From: Acholeplasmataceae bacterium UBA6150
Lineage (GTDB): Bacteria > Bacillota_I > Bacilli_A > Acholeplasmatales > UBA5453
Reading direction: 5' to 3'
DNA: 64,000 bases
Assembly (NCBI GenBank): GCA_002423145.1
Contig: DIUU01000014.1
Location: 1 to 64,000 of the forward strand
Shown: positions 35,330-43,762 of the stretch, one piece after another
Layout of the letters: the number at the start of each line of letters is the position of its first letter
How positions within the stretch are numbered: the first letter of the stretch is position 1
Program-made: the position numbers and the translations under genes
Notes under the pieces: generated by a model
What the model saw: only the letters and a program-made list of their open reading frames with translations
Told to the model about the DNA's origin: nothing
The model's database searches: none

Positions 35330-35816
35330 GAATGATCTCCTCTATGAGTTGAGTTTGAATCTCAACAGTGTCTATGCTTGCACTCACATGGATAAACAAT
35401 ACCCGTGGGTGTTTATGACTCATTTGATAATACGCGTAATTACATAAATAACGTCCCGGGTCATTCGAAACAACCACGCCAGGTTTAACCCACGTTTCTA
35501 AATTAAACGGGGTTTGAAAAGTACGACCACCATCGATGGTTTGTTGCTTTATTTGGATGCCTTGATTATCTGGTATGCGCATATCAATTTCATTGTATGC
35601 ATATTGCTCAAGTGATACAACATCTCGACTGGCTTCACCGAGCATGATAATGGCGTCGTATGTCGAGAAGTCTAGTGAATCTAACTTCTGTTTTGCACCT
35701 TGGATAGATACCGGTAATTCTTGTTTTTCGACTTTTATTTGAATGCGATCCAATATCATTTTAGATGCATTCCAAGTTTTCCCACCAAACGGTTCAAATG
35801 CGGTAACTAAGATCAT
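35298..35816 (-). CDS. Pyroglutamyl-peptidase I family protein (C15), short form
   Basis: A 172-residue C15 cysteine peptidase, shorter than the usual ~200-215. It opens with VTAFEPFGGKTWNAS. The catalytic Glu is in SLEQYAYNEIDMRIPDNQG, the catalytic Cys in SNDPGRYLCNYAYY and the His in VLFIHVS, so the triad is intact. The missing length comes from shortened segments between the N-terminal strand and the Glu loop. It removes N-terminal pyroglutamate from peptides. Its start overlaps the trmL stop (ATGA). Confidence 0.82.
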   Translation of the reverse strand: MILVTAFEPFGGKTWNASKMILDRIQIKVEKQELPVSIQGAKQKLDSLDFSTYDAIIMLGEASRDVVSLEQYAYNEIDMRIPDNQGIQIKQQTIDGGRTFQTPFNLETWVKPGVVVSNDPGRYLCNYAYYQMSHKHPRVLFIHVSASIDTVEIQTQLIEEIIHEIKTLPISR

Positions 35817-36334
35817 TTGAACTGATCCAAAAAGTCTTTACCCTTAAGGGTATCTGGTTCATACTTATGGAGCCCTTCGAAGTCAAACTGTCTCATCACT
35901 TCAAATGCCACCAAGGCCACAGCGTTCGATAAGTTTAGTGACCTGATTTTATCGGAGGTAGGAATCCGATATGTTGTTTCCATATGCGCAGCTAATATAG
36001 CCCGATCTACACCTGTGGATTCTTTTCCAAAAATTAAATAGATGGGTCCATCGATTAGGGTATAGTCAATTTCTGAGTAAGTATTTTTCCCATAACGGGT
36101 TAAAAAGAAATATTTACCTTGGTTTTTGGATGAGAAATCCAAGTAATTTTCGTAAATGGTATAATCTAAATCTTTAATATAGTCCAGTGCACTCCGTTTT
36201 AGATATTTTTCATCCAGTGAAAAACCAAGCGGTTTGATCAAATGGAGCCTTGCATTTATACCGACGCAGGTACGCATGATGTTACCTGTATTTTGGGGAA
36301 TCTCAGGTTCGAATAATACAATGTTTAATGTCAT
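35813..36334 (-). CDS. trmL: tRNA (cytidine/uridine-34 2'-O)-methyltransferase TrmL
   Basis: A 173-residue SPOUT methyltransferase. It opens with NIVLFEPEIPQNTGNIMRTC; the knot region has LIFGKESTGVD and IPTSDKIRSLNLSNAVALV, both hallmarks of the YibK/TrmL group. It methylates the ribose of wobble position 34 in certain leucine tRNAs. It starts right at the stop of the queG gene, so two tRNA wobble-modification enzymes are adjacent. Confidence 0.93.
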   Translation of the reverse strand: MTLNIVLFEPEIPQNTGNIMRTCVGINARLHLIKPLGFSLDEKYLKRSALDYIKDLDYTIYENYLDFSSKNQGKYFFLTRYGKNTYSEIDYTLIDGPIYLIFGKESTGVDRAILAAHMETTYRIPTSDKIRSLNLSNAVALVAFEVMRQFDFEGLHKYEPDTLKGKDFLDQFK

Positions 36335-36335
36335 G

Positions 36336-37265
36336 CTATTCCTCCTTTAGTGCTTTTAGTACGCGGTTTAGGGTATCTTGATACCAAACCACGGTTGTTT
36401 TTTCTTGGGTTGTTTCGATGAGTTCAATATGTTGTTTCATATGAAGGCGTTTTAAGATCAATAAAGCGTTACGCATCAATACGGTTTTACCCTTCCATAA
36501 ATACGGCATCTCATGATATTTCGCTTTGAATGTTTTTTCAGAGTCGGTGAATAAATCCACGATCGATACCATTTCCTTGCCTGATAATTCAAATTCAGGA
36601 TGGCTTATTTTGACAATATTGATATTTTTTGGACAGACCAACTGACAAATATCACAACCAAATAGACTGTAGTTCGCATCCATCTCATGATCCGTTAAAA
36701 TCCGTTTTGATTGATTATAGTGGCTCATACAAAGTGACATCGTATAGCCTTGGTCAGATAACGCATGGGTTGGACAAGCGTCGATACATTTTCGACATGA
36801 CCCACAATCGTCATCAACCGATAGTACGATTTCATGTTCTAGTGGGGTATTGATAAAGACCAACCCTAAAAAGAAATATGAGCCAAACATGGGGGAAATG
36901 ATGAGTTGATTTTTTCCAAAGAAACCCAACCCAGCTAAAGTCGCTGCTAAACGTTCATCATGGTTATGGTTATCCACACCTAAGCGATAGTCCAAACCCA
37001 GTTCATTGAGAATCGATTCCATGCGTGCTTTTAATACCAAATGATAATCTTTTCCAAACGTATAAAAAGACGGGACAAGGTGTGTTTCAGTATGTTTAAT
37101 CATTCTTTTGGGGTAACTCAGACCTAAAACAACCATCGTAGGGTACGTCTCATTGAGAACGTTTTTTCCCATCGATTGGGCCGCTTCTAAATACCGTTTG
37201 GTTTCAATGATGCCCACCAAATCAAATTTAGATTGAAAAATTGTCTGCAGTGTCTTCGCTTTCAT
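36336..37265 (-). CDS. queG: Epoxyqueuosine reductase QueG
   Basis: A 309-residue enzyme of the last step of queuosine synthesis. The cobalamin-binding N-terminal domain has YHLVLKARMESIL and RLAATLAGLGFFGKNQLIIS; two [4Fe-4S] motifs follow, CGSCRKCIDACPTHAL and FGCDICQLVCPKN. A C-terminal HEAT-like tail is short. It reduces epoxyqueuosine to queuosine in tRNA. Its start overlaps the MATE gene by 38 bases. Its presence implies that the cell makes or salvages the queuosine precursor elsewhere. Confidence 0.93.
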   Translation of the reverse strand: MKAKTLQTIFQSKFDLVGIIETKRYLEAAQSMGKNVLNETYPTMVVLGLSYPKRMIKHTETHLVPSFYTFGKDYHLVLKARMESILNELGLDYRLGVDNHNHDERLAATLAGLGFFGKNQLIISPMFGSYFFLGLVFINTPLEHEIVLSVDDDCGSCRKCIDACPTHALSDQGYTMSLCMSHYNQSKRILTDHEMDANYSLFGCDICQLVCPKNINIVKISHPEFELSGKEMVSIVDLFTDSEKTFKAKYHEMPYLWKGKTVLMRNALLILKRLHMKQHIELIETTQEKTTVVWYQDTLNRVLKALKEE

Positions 37266-38643
37266 CGATGAATACCTTTCGTTGGAATTTCACTTTACGA
37301 TAAAGATATGACCCCATGAATAATATAATTAAGTTAGACATGACCATGGCGTACCAAATTCCAGCATAACCTACATCGGTCGCGTATTTAAAAATTAAAA
37401 CCAACGGCACACGCAAAATCCATAACCGTGTGAATGTCATGATCAGTGCGTATTTATTATTGCCAGACCCATTGAAGGCCGATAAATGTGTTTGAAACAT
37501 CGCCATGAGTGGTTGAGTACCTAAAATCCAAATCGAATACTCTACGGTGACAGCGACAATCGAAGCGTTCCTCGTACCCACGATGAATTCTGCGATGGGT
37601 TTAGCGAATGGAATGATCAACAATACCCCCGCTGTCATAATGCCCACACTTAAGTTTCTCGCAACCTCATAAGACTTCTTCGCTCGAGCCGGGTTATTCG
37701 CACCAATGTTTTGACCAATGTACGCTGTGACCACAGAACCAATCGCCATGACGGGGTTTAGGAGTAAGGATGAAATGCGGTTCCCGGTTGAAAACCCTGA
37801 AGACACGATGGTACCATAGCTTAAAATCATGGCCTGAATGACTGCGAATCCCAAAGATGAGAACGCCTGAGCAGCGGCGGATGGGATGGCAAACTTTGAA
37901 ATTTCTTTTAAAATATGTTCGTCATAACCCAAGTCACGTACTTCAATTCTAGGATGATTCTTTGAAAAAAACAAATTATATACTGCAAATGGCACGATGA
38001 TGGCTTGCGCTATCAATGTTGAAAGACCTGCACCAGCGATACCCATCTTAAATTCTGAAATAAATAGCCAGGTCAAAAACATGTTAATGAAAATGCTGAT
38101 TATCGATAATCGAACGGGGGACAGGGTGTCACCGCTTGCTTGCCTGATGGCTTGATAGGCGAAAAACACATACACAAAGGTAAACTCCATGGAACGGTAT
38201 CTGAAATAAGTGACTGAATAATCAAAGGTCAGGTCGGTTGCGCCCATCCACCTTGAAATGGTGGGTGCCCCAAAAAACAAGATGGCATTCACAATCGCAC
38301 CTAAGACAAAGGAAAATGTCAACAATTTCGCAGCGTATAACTTCGCTGTACGTTCTTTTCCTGAGCCTAAATATTGACTGATGATGCCAACCCCTGCAAT
38401 CCCTAAACCGATCCCAAGTGCACTGAAAATATTGTAAATTGGCCAGTGGATGTTGATCGCAGCTAGCGTAGATGCGATGACATCTTCACTGCCATCCATC
38501 CGTGCTAAAAAGTACGAGTCAACGATATCATGGAGTGATTTTAACAAGTTGGATGCGAATAAAGGGAGTGCCATAATAACAATCCCTTTAATGATATTTT
38601 TATCTTCTAGAATTAAGTATTTTCGTGCTTTTTGACTTTGCAT
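37228..38643 (-). CDS. MATE family multidrug/solute exporter
   Basis: A 471-residue protein with twelve hydrophobic segments in two homologous halves (DinF/NorM superfamily). Recognisable blocks are IIKGIVIMALPLFASNLLKS, SQYLGSGKERTAKLYAAK, FRYRSMEFTFVYVFFAYQAI and YIGQNIGANNPARAKKSYE. It exports cationic compounds using an ion gradient. It heads a unit with queG, trmL, the C15 peptidase and hemolysin III; the grouping has no obvious shared function. Confidence 0.92.
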   Translation of the reverse strand: MQSQKARKYLILEDKNIIKGIVIMALPLFASNLLKSLHDIVDSYFLARMDGSEDVIASTLAAINIHWPIYNIFSALGIGLGIAGVGIISQYLGSGKERTAKLYAAKLLTFSFVLGAIVNAILFFGAPTISRWMGATDLTFDYSVTYFRYRSMEFTFVYVFFAYQAIRQASGDTLSPVRLSIISIFINMFLTWLFISEFKMGIAGAGLSTLIAQAIIVPFAVYNLFFSKNHPRIEVRDLGYDEHILKEISKFAIPSAAAQAFSSLGFAVIQAMILSYGTIVSSGFSTGNRISSLLLNPVMAIGSVVTAYIGQNIGANNPARAKKSYEVARNLSVGIMTAGVLLIIPFAKPIAEFIVGTRNASIVAVTVEYSIWILGTQPLMAMFQTHLSAFNGSGNNKYALIMTFTRLWILRVPLVLIFKYATDVGYAGIWYAMVMSNLIILFMGSYLYRKVKFQRKVFIDESEDTADNFSI

Positions 38644-38672
38644 GGTTAATAAAACCTTTCAATAACGCATCT

Positions 38673-38701
38673 ATTATATCGTAATAGTGTTGCTTTTGCA
38701 A
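38673..38701 (-). promoter_or_regulatory. Promoter of the MATE-queG-trmL unit
   Basis: On the minus strand, -35 TTGCAA (38696-38701), a 17-base spacer and -10 TATAAT (38673-38678), about 30 bases before ATG 38643. Confidence 0.75.
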
Positions 38702-38805
38702 TCATATATACAATATATGGGATTTCTCATAATCCTCATAAAATGGCGTATTTTCGCCCTTTTCGTCTATCATGTTGAACACGCTAAAAGAATATGTTTT
38801 AACTA

Positions 38806-38834
38806 TTGGCAGAACGAAAAAGATAGGGTATAAT
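38806..38834 (+). promoter_or_regulatory. Promoter of the GH105 gene
   Basis: -35 TTGGCA (38806-38811), a 17-base spacer and -10 TATAAT (38829-38834), about 26 bases before ATG 38861. I see no LacI-type palindrome here. Confidence 0.75.
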
Positions 38835-38860
38835 TGGGTTGAATTATGGGAGGTATAACG

Positions 38861-39994
38861 ATGAAATTAATCGACCGTTATATTGAAAAATTATTAAAAG
38901 GCTCTACGCCTGACAAACCCTTATGGAACATCGAAGCGATCCACCAAGGCAAACCGGCTGCGTGGAACTATGTTGATGGTTGTATGATGACAGCTCTATT
39001 ATCTTTATATGATCAAACCCAAGACGAAACATATTACGATTTTGTCAAATCATTCATCGATTATTATGTCAAAGACGATGGTTCAATGTTGGGTTATGAC
39101 ATGAAAACCTTCAATCTAGATGATATATGCGAATCCCGTGTATTGTTTGATTTATACCAAAGAACACAGGATCAAAAGTATAAAAAAGCCCTCGATTTGA
39201 CGTACACCCATGTCTTACGACAACCCAGAACTAAAGAGGGTTCGTTTTGGCATAAACTCATTTACCCACAACAAGTCTGGCTCGATGGTTTATTCATGGC
39301 TCAACCATTTTACACCCGTTATGAAACGGTATTTAATCAACAAAAAAACTATCCCGACATTTTAAATCACTTTAAAATCGTGAGAAGTCGAATGTTCAAC
39401 GTTGATAAACAATTATATTATCACGGTTATGACGCCTCAAAAACCATATTTTGGGCGAATAAGCAAACCGGATTGTCAAAAAACTTTTGGCTGCGTGCGA
39501 CAGGTTGGTATGTCGTTTCTTTGGTGGATGTGATCGGGTATTTAGACCCTAATTACCCAGAAAGACAATCGTTCTTCTTTCCACTATTAAAAGAGTGTGT
39601 GGATGGGCTCTTACAATACCAGGACAAAACATCTAAACTCTTTTATCAAGTCATTGACCAAAAAGGGTATCCCAATAATTATTTAGAATCTTCTGGGTCT
39701 TCTTTACTGGCTTATGCGATTTTAAAAGGTGTCCGTTTAGGGGCGTTAGATTCAAGTTATCAAACCATTGGACTAGACATTTTCAATGGCATCGTAAATA
39801 CCTATATCTCTGATAAAGATGGTGATTTAAAGATGGATGGGATTTGTCTGGTTGCAGGATTGGGTCCAGACCATAACCTCAGAAGAGATGGCTCCATCGA
39901 TTATTACTTATCTGAGCCCATCGTCAGCAATGATGCGAAAGGCGTTGGCCCATTTATATTGGCTTATACCGAAGTTATAAAAATTAAAAACTAG
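38861..39994 (+). CDS. GH105 family unsaturated glucuronyl/galacturonyl hydrolase
   Basis: A 377-residue (alpha/alpha)6 enzyme of the GH105/GH88 type (YteR/YesR-like). Blocks include AWNYVDGCMMTALLSLYDQ, SFWHKLIYPQQVWLDGLFMA with the conserved WLDG aspartate, LRATGWYVVSLVDV, and ESSGSSLLAYAILKGVRLG. The family hydrates the unsaturated uronate left at oligosaccharide ends by polysaccharide lyases. It has no signal peptide, so it acts inside the cell. ATG 38861 has GGGAGG 9 bases upstream. It stands alone, with no lyase or uronate pathway gene nearby, so the donor polysaccharide is unknown. Confidence 0.88.
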   Translation: MKLIDRYIEKLLKGSTPDKPLWNIEAIHQGKPAAWNYVDGCMMTALLSLYDQTQDETYYDFVKSFIDYYVKDDGSMLGYDMKTFNLDDICESRVLFDLYQRTQDQKYKKALDLTYTHVLRQPRTKEGSFWHKLIYPQQVWLDGLFMAQPFYTRYETVFNQQKNYPDILNHFKIVRSRMFNVDKQLYYHGYDASKTIFWANKQTGLSKNFWLRATGWYVVSLVDVIGYLDPNYPERQSFFFPLLKECVDGLLQYQDKTSKLFYQVIDQKGYPNNYLESSGSSLLAYAILKGVRLGALDSSYQTIGLDIFNGIVNTYISDKDGDLKMDGICLVAGLGPDHNLRRDGSIDYYLSEPIVSNDAKGVGPFILAYTEVIKIKN

Positions 39995-40008
39995 CCGTGG
40001 CTAGTTTT
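39986..40008. terminator. Bidirectional terminator holding both convergent stop codons
   Basis: AAAAACTAGCC and GGCTAGTTTTT pair around GT. The TAG of the GH105 gene (39992-39994) and the TAG of the HAAS gene (40001-40003, minus) lie in the two arms. Confidence 0.85.
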
Positions 40009-40993
40009 TTTGTTTGGGTAATCCTTTTTTAGGATGGTAAATTTTATACCAAGTTACAATCAACTCAATGGTTAAGAAAATCCAAATAAACGATAAGATA
40101 CCTTTGACTGCTATATTGATATGATACGCAAAATCGATTCCAAATGTCGTGGAAACATTCTCAATGAATAGCGGATTAAAAGTATTGGATCTGGTCATGA
40201 TAATCGACATCAATACCAAACTAGATAATTCTAGTAGTGTGTAGAAAATCGCCAAGGGTTTGGTAAATCCACCTTCTTTAAATTGGAACACTTTGATGAT
40301 GACTGTCATCACCAAATACGCAATGAACCATGGTACGAATAGATTAGGGACCCACATATTGAGTACAGACCCTGCATACACAAACGTCACATCATCCCAT
40401 ACCGCGTTGATATCGACAAAATTGGTTAATAATACATGAATGAAAATGTATCCGAATACGATGGCGAAAACACTTTCGATGATCATTTCAACGCGAAGGT
40501 TCTTCTTCGATTCCACTTTGGGAATCTTTGGTAGACTTTCAACTTTGAAAGGTGGGTTCACCTTTTTACGGTAAAGTTCGATCCCTGCAAATATGAGTGT
40601 CGTTATAGCAAACCCATTAAAACCAGCCGATAAAATCGAACCAAACAAGGTTTCAAGCACACCTTCAAGGATTTCAATCCCTGAAGAAGTCACCGCATCA
40701 ATGATGCCTAAGGCGAAAGCAATACCAACAAATACAGAAACCACAATGACCAAAACATGTTTATAGTCATCAAATAATTCTGGAGAAATCAAATACCTTG
40801 GTTCTTTGTAATTCATCGCCATTTTCGCAGGGGATCCCAATTCAGTGAGTACTTGCTTAATGTTTTCATCACTTTGGTTTTCACCCAACATGTCGTAAAT
40901 ATTCGCTTCTAATTCTTTTGAGATGTCTTCTCGTTGTTTTTCATCCAAACGTTTGGTGACATCGTAAATATACCTTTGTATGTAATCGTTCAT
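40001..40993 (-). CDS. HAAS (DUF1700-like) domain membrane protein
   Basis: A 330-residue protein. The first ~75 residues form a HAAS domain (YDVTKRLDEKQREDISKELE, VLTELGSPAKMAMNYK), found in partners of PadR regulators. About six membrane helices follow (from ~78 on). It lies 10 bases downstream of the PadR gene in one unit. Known HAAS proteins work with PadR repressors in envelope-stress type control, often beside ABC genes; here no other partner exists. The C-terminal KGLPKQKN tail is basic. Confidence 0.8.
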   Translation of the reverse strand: MNDYIQRYIYDVTKRLDEKQREDISKELEANIYDMLGENQSDENIKQVLTELGSPAKMAMNYKEPRYLISPELFDDYKHVLVIVVSVFVGIAFALGIIDAVTSSGIEILEGVLETLFGSILSAGFNGFAITTLIFAGIELYRKKVNPPFKVESLPKIPKVESKKNLRVEMIIESVFAIVFGYIFIHVLLTNFVDINAVWDDVTFVYAGSVLNMWVPNLFVPWFIAYLVMTVIIKVFQFKEGGFTKPLAIFYTLLELSSLVLMSIIMTRSNTFNPLFIENVSTTFGIDFAYHINIAVKGILSFIWIFLTIELIVTWYKIYHPKKGLPKQKN

Positions 40994-41003
40994 AGTGGCC
41001 TCC

Positions 41004-41327
41004 TTATAACATACTACTGAAATGCTTGGTCATATCGCGGTAAACTTCAATCAGTTTGCCTAACGCAACTTGTCCTTCTTCAGACAATTCATAATACTTT
41101 CTGGGTCTAGATTCTTGGGTATCCCAATTCGATATGAGTAATCCCTGGGTTTCTAACCGTCTTAACATCGGGTATAACGTACCCGCTTCAATGTACACAT
41201 GCTTTTCCTCAAGGGCTTGTAAGAGGGAATAGCCATACTGCTTTTCTTTCAATAGGGACAACACCGCTAAGGTTTGAGTCCCTCTTCTCAATTCGATTTC
41301 GAGATTATTGAGAATGGATTGATCCAT
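41004..41327 (-). CDS. PadR-family transcriptional regulator
   Basis: A 107-residue PadR-s1 type protein. The winged helix carries the family's LRRGTQTLAVLSLLKEKQYG, then AGTLYPMLRRLETQGLL and SRPRKYYELSEEG, plus a short C-terminal dimer helix. It is the first gene of a two-gene unit with the HAAS membrane protein. A perfect palindrome in its own promoter suggests autorepression. Confidence 0.92.
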   Translation of the reverse strand: MDQSILNNLEIELRRGTQTLAVLSLLKEKQYGYSLLQALEEKHVYIEAGTLYPMLRRLETQGLLISNWDTQESRPRKYYELSEEGQVALGKLIEVYRDMTKHFSSML

Positions 41328-41346
41328 ATAATCACCTCACACCAAT

Positions 41347-41376
41347 ATAATACTGTATGTCATACACTATTGTCAA
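41347..41376 (-). promoter_or_regulatory. Promoter of the padR-HAAS unit
   Basis: On the minus strand, consensus -35 TTGACA (41371-41376), an 18-base spacer and -10 TATTAT (41347-41352). AGGTGAT precedes the ATG. Confidence 0.75.
41354..41366. promoter_or_regulatory. Candidate PadR operator
   Basis: TGTATGTCATACA is a perfect 6+1+6 inverted repeat inside the promoter spacer, of the ATGT/ACAT type that PadR proteins bind. Confidence 0.65.
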
Positions 41377-41386
41377 GCATATAATA

Positions 41387-41413
41387 ATAAAAATAACCAC
41401 CTTTCGGTGATTA
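41387..41413 (-). terminator. Terminator of pncB
   Basis: On the minus strand AATCACC/GGTGGTT with a GAAA loop is followed by ATTTTTATT. It lies about 30 bases after the stop codon at 41444. Confidence 0.75.
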
Positions 41414-41443
41414 CTTTAGTAATATTTTTTTAGAATAGTCGAA

Positions 41444-42880
41444 TTAAACCTTTTTCGAGTATAGTTCTATGAGATCTTGTTTCATTTTCCACAAGTCATG
41501 AGAGAGGTCAACATAGTATGGGTGTGGGTTTTCAAATCGCTTAACCTCGTCCCATAGGGTAGCCATTTGAGCTTGATGGAAAACACGAATATCTTTAAGA
41601 CTTGGTTTCTTATAGACCAATTTACCCTCGATGAAAATCGGTTCGAGTAAGGTTTCCACTCTAAAATTGTTCACCAACTTTTGTTTCCATGGAAAGTTTG
41701 GATCAAATAGTAAGAACGGTTTTGATGAATCGATGACTTCATAATCGAGTGTAACGACATCGGCGATGGCGTTATTTGTCTTTTTATCGAATAAACGGAA
41801 TAATTGTTTGACCCCCGGGTTGGTTGTTTTAACCACATTGTCGGATAGTTTCATCTTGGGAACCCATACCCCGTTTTGTTTTAGAGCAGCGAGTTTATAA
41901 ACCCCACCGAACACGGAATCACTTTTGGAAGTGATGAGGCGTTCCCCCACCCCAAACGCATCAATTTGTGCGCCTTGTTGGACTAAATCACGAATTAAAT
42001 ACTCATCGAGTGAATTGGATACGGTTATTTTCGTATTGGACAGTCCAGCAGCGTCTAACAATTCACGGCTTTTTTTAGATAGATACGTTAAATCCCCACT
42101 ATCGATCCGAATCCCTTTGAGTGTATGTCCGTTGGGTTTTAAATAGTCTTCATAAACTTTGATTGCGTTTGGTACCCCAGAACCCAAAGTACTAAAGGTA
42201 TCGACTAGGAAAACCGAATCCTTTGGGTAGGTTTTCGCGTACGCTAGAAACGCGTCGTATTCAGTGTCAAAACTTTGGACATACGCATGAGCCATCGTTC
42301 CAATTGCGGGAATTTGGAAATCACGATCGGTAATGGTATTTGAACTGCCCACCGCACCCGCAATGTAGGCTGCCCGTGCGCCAAACATAGCCGCGTCGTA
42401 CCCTTGAGCACGTCTCGAACCAAACTCTAAAACCGCACGTCCCTTCGCTGCCGCGACAATTCTCGCCGTTTTGGTTGCGATTAAACTTTGATGGTTGATG
42501 GTTAATAGTAACATGGTTTCAATCAATTGACATTCGATGATGGGTCCTTTGACTGTTAATACCGGTTCATTTGGAAATATGGGTGTGCCTTCTTTAATCG
42601 CGTAAATGCTTGAACTGAATTTAAAGTTTTTCAAGTAATCTAAAAAACCTTCAGAGAATAGATTTCTCCCTCTTAAGTACTCGATATCTTTTTGTGTAAA
42701 ACTGAGTTCTTGGATGTATTGAATGGCTTGTTCTAACCCTGCCATGACTGCGTAGCCGCCTTCATCTGGTACAGAACGGAAAAAGAGGTCGAATACCGCT
42801 TCTTCGTTTTTGTTATGATCAAAGTAGCTATTCGCCATGGTTAGTTCATAAAAATCAATTAGCATTGATAAGTTTCTCAT
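41444..42880 (-). CDS. pncB: Nicotinate phosphoribosyltransferase
   Basis: A 478-residue NAPRTase of the Gram-positive (PncB2-like) form. It opens with LIDFYELTMANSYFDHN; further blocks are FGSRRAQGYDAAMFGARAAY, SFDTEYDAFLAYAKTYP, VFLVDTFSTLGSGVPNA, GIRIDSGDLTYLSKKSRELL and DAFGVGERLITS. It converts nicotinate, PRPP and ATP to nicotinate mononucleotide, the entry to NAD by salvage. It is monocistronic, with GGGGGT 4 bases before ATG 42880 and TATAAT at 42902-42907. Confidence 0.95.
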   Translation of the reverse strand: MRNLSMLIDFYELTMANSYFDHNKNEEAVFDLFFRSVPDEGGYAVMAGLEQAIQYIQELSFTQKDIEYLRGRNLFSEGFLDYLKNFKFSSSIYAIKEGTPIFPNEPVLTVKGPIIECQLIETMLLLTINHQSLIATKTARIVAAAKGRAVLEFGSRRAQGYDAAMFGARAAYIAGAVGSSNTITDRDFQIPAIGTMAHAYVQSFDTEYDAFLAYAKTYPKDSVFLVDTFSTLGSGVPNAIKVYEDYLKPNGHTLKGIRIDSGDLTYLSKKSRELLDAAGLSNTKITVSNSLDEYLIRDLVQQGAQIDAFGVGERLITSKSDSVFGGVYKLAALKQNGVWVPKMKLSDNVVKTTNPGVKQLFRLFDKKTNNAIADVVTLDYEVIDSSKPFLLFDPNFPWKQKLVNNFRVETLLEPIFIEGKLVYKKPSLKDIRVFHQAQMATLWDEVKRFENPHPYYVDLSHDLWKMKQDLIELYSKKV

Positions 42881-42939
42881 AAATACCCCCGTGCGTAGTT
42901 AATTATACCAAATCTAGTCTCTCTTGTGTGTGTCTAAGC

Positions 42940-42963
42940 CAAAAAAAAGTGCTTTCGCACTCA
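42940..42963 (-). terminator. Terminator of the FrnE-type DsbA gene
   Basis: On the minus strand AGTGC/GCACT with a GAAA tetraloop is followed by eight Ts. The stem starts within the stop codon region. Confidence 0.8.
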
Positions 42964-43659
42964 TTTGGTGATTTTACGTTCACAATGTTCTCCCACACAG
43001 TAGGTGGTTTTGGTTTGCTTTTTGGGTCTAGTCTCATAATAGAGTTCTTCAAGCATATCATAAAAATACAGTTCGTCTTGAGCCCCTGAAATGCTATATT
43101 TACGATTTAAAACAAAGAATGGTACCCCACGTAAACCCAGTTTGGTTGACAAATCGATGTCTGCTTTTACCAAATCTAAATGGGTATCGGACCCGTAAAT
43201 GTCGCTAATTAAGGTGGAATCCAAATGATACTTTATCCCAATTTTGGATAATACTTCTAAAGAAGCAATGTCTTCATGGTGGATAAAATACGCTTCAAAC
43301 ACGTCTGAAACAAACTTTAACTGGTCAGCACCTGAGAGTTGTTTCATGAGTTTATGAGCGAACAGGGTATTTCGAGGTATGATTTGATTAAAATCCAATA
43401 ACACCCCTTGATTGAAGGCCATGTCTTCGACACTCAAATTCATTAACTTCGCTTTATCTAAAGTAACATCTTTGTGTTTGGCTAACCACTCATGACCATT
43501 TAATTTTTCGAGATTGTCATCATTAGGGGATAATAGATAACTCCTAAATACGATATTCACTTCTTTTTTGTATTTAAAGCGGTTTAATGCTTTTAAAAAT
43601 CGGAGTTTACCGAGATAACAAAAAGGACAGGTGAAGTCGATCCAAATTTCTAATTCCAT
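42961..43659 (-). CDS. DsbA-family oxidoreductase, FrnE type
   Basis: A 232-residue thioredoxin-fold protein. The active site CPFC is in IWIDFTCPFCYLGKLRF at the N-terminus; the cis-proline loop is GLRGVPFFVLNRKYSISGAQ. A second cysteine pair CVGEHC (CX4C) lies near the C-terminus, as described for FrnE of Deinococcus. No signal peptide, so cytoplasmic. ATG 43659 is chosen because GGAGG lies 9 bases upstream; the longer frame to 43710 lacks such a site. A disulfide or stress-response role is likely; substrates unknown. Confidence 0.88.
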   Translation of the reverse strand: MELEIWIDFTCPFCYLGKLRFLKALNRFKYKKEVNIVFRSYLLSPNDDNLEKLNGHEWLAKHKDVTLDKAKLMNLSVEDMAFNQGVLLDFNQIIPRNTLFAHKLMKQLSGADQLKFVSDVFEAYFIHHEDIASLEVLSKIGIKYHLDSTLISDIYGSDTHLDLVKADIDLSTKLGLRGVPFFVLNRKYSISGAQDELYFYDMLEELYYETRPKKQTKTTYCVGEHCERKITK

Positions 43660-43762
43660 GGAATCATACCTCCATAAAGCTATTATAGTGTTTTTTGTCG
43701 ATAATCTCAAAAGATATACCTTTTAAACGCATTTTTAACTATAATGAAGGAGAGGTGTAACT

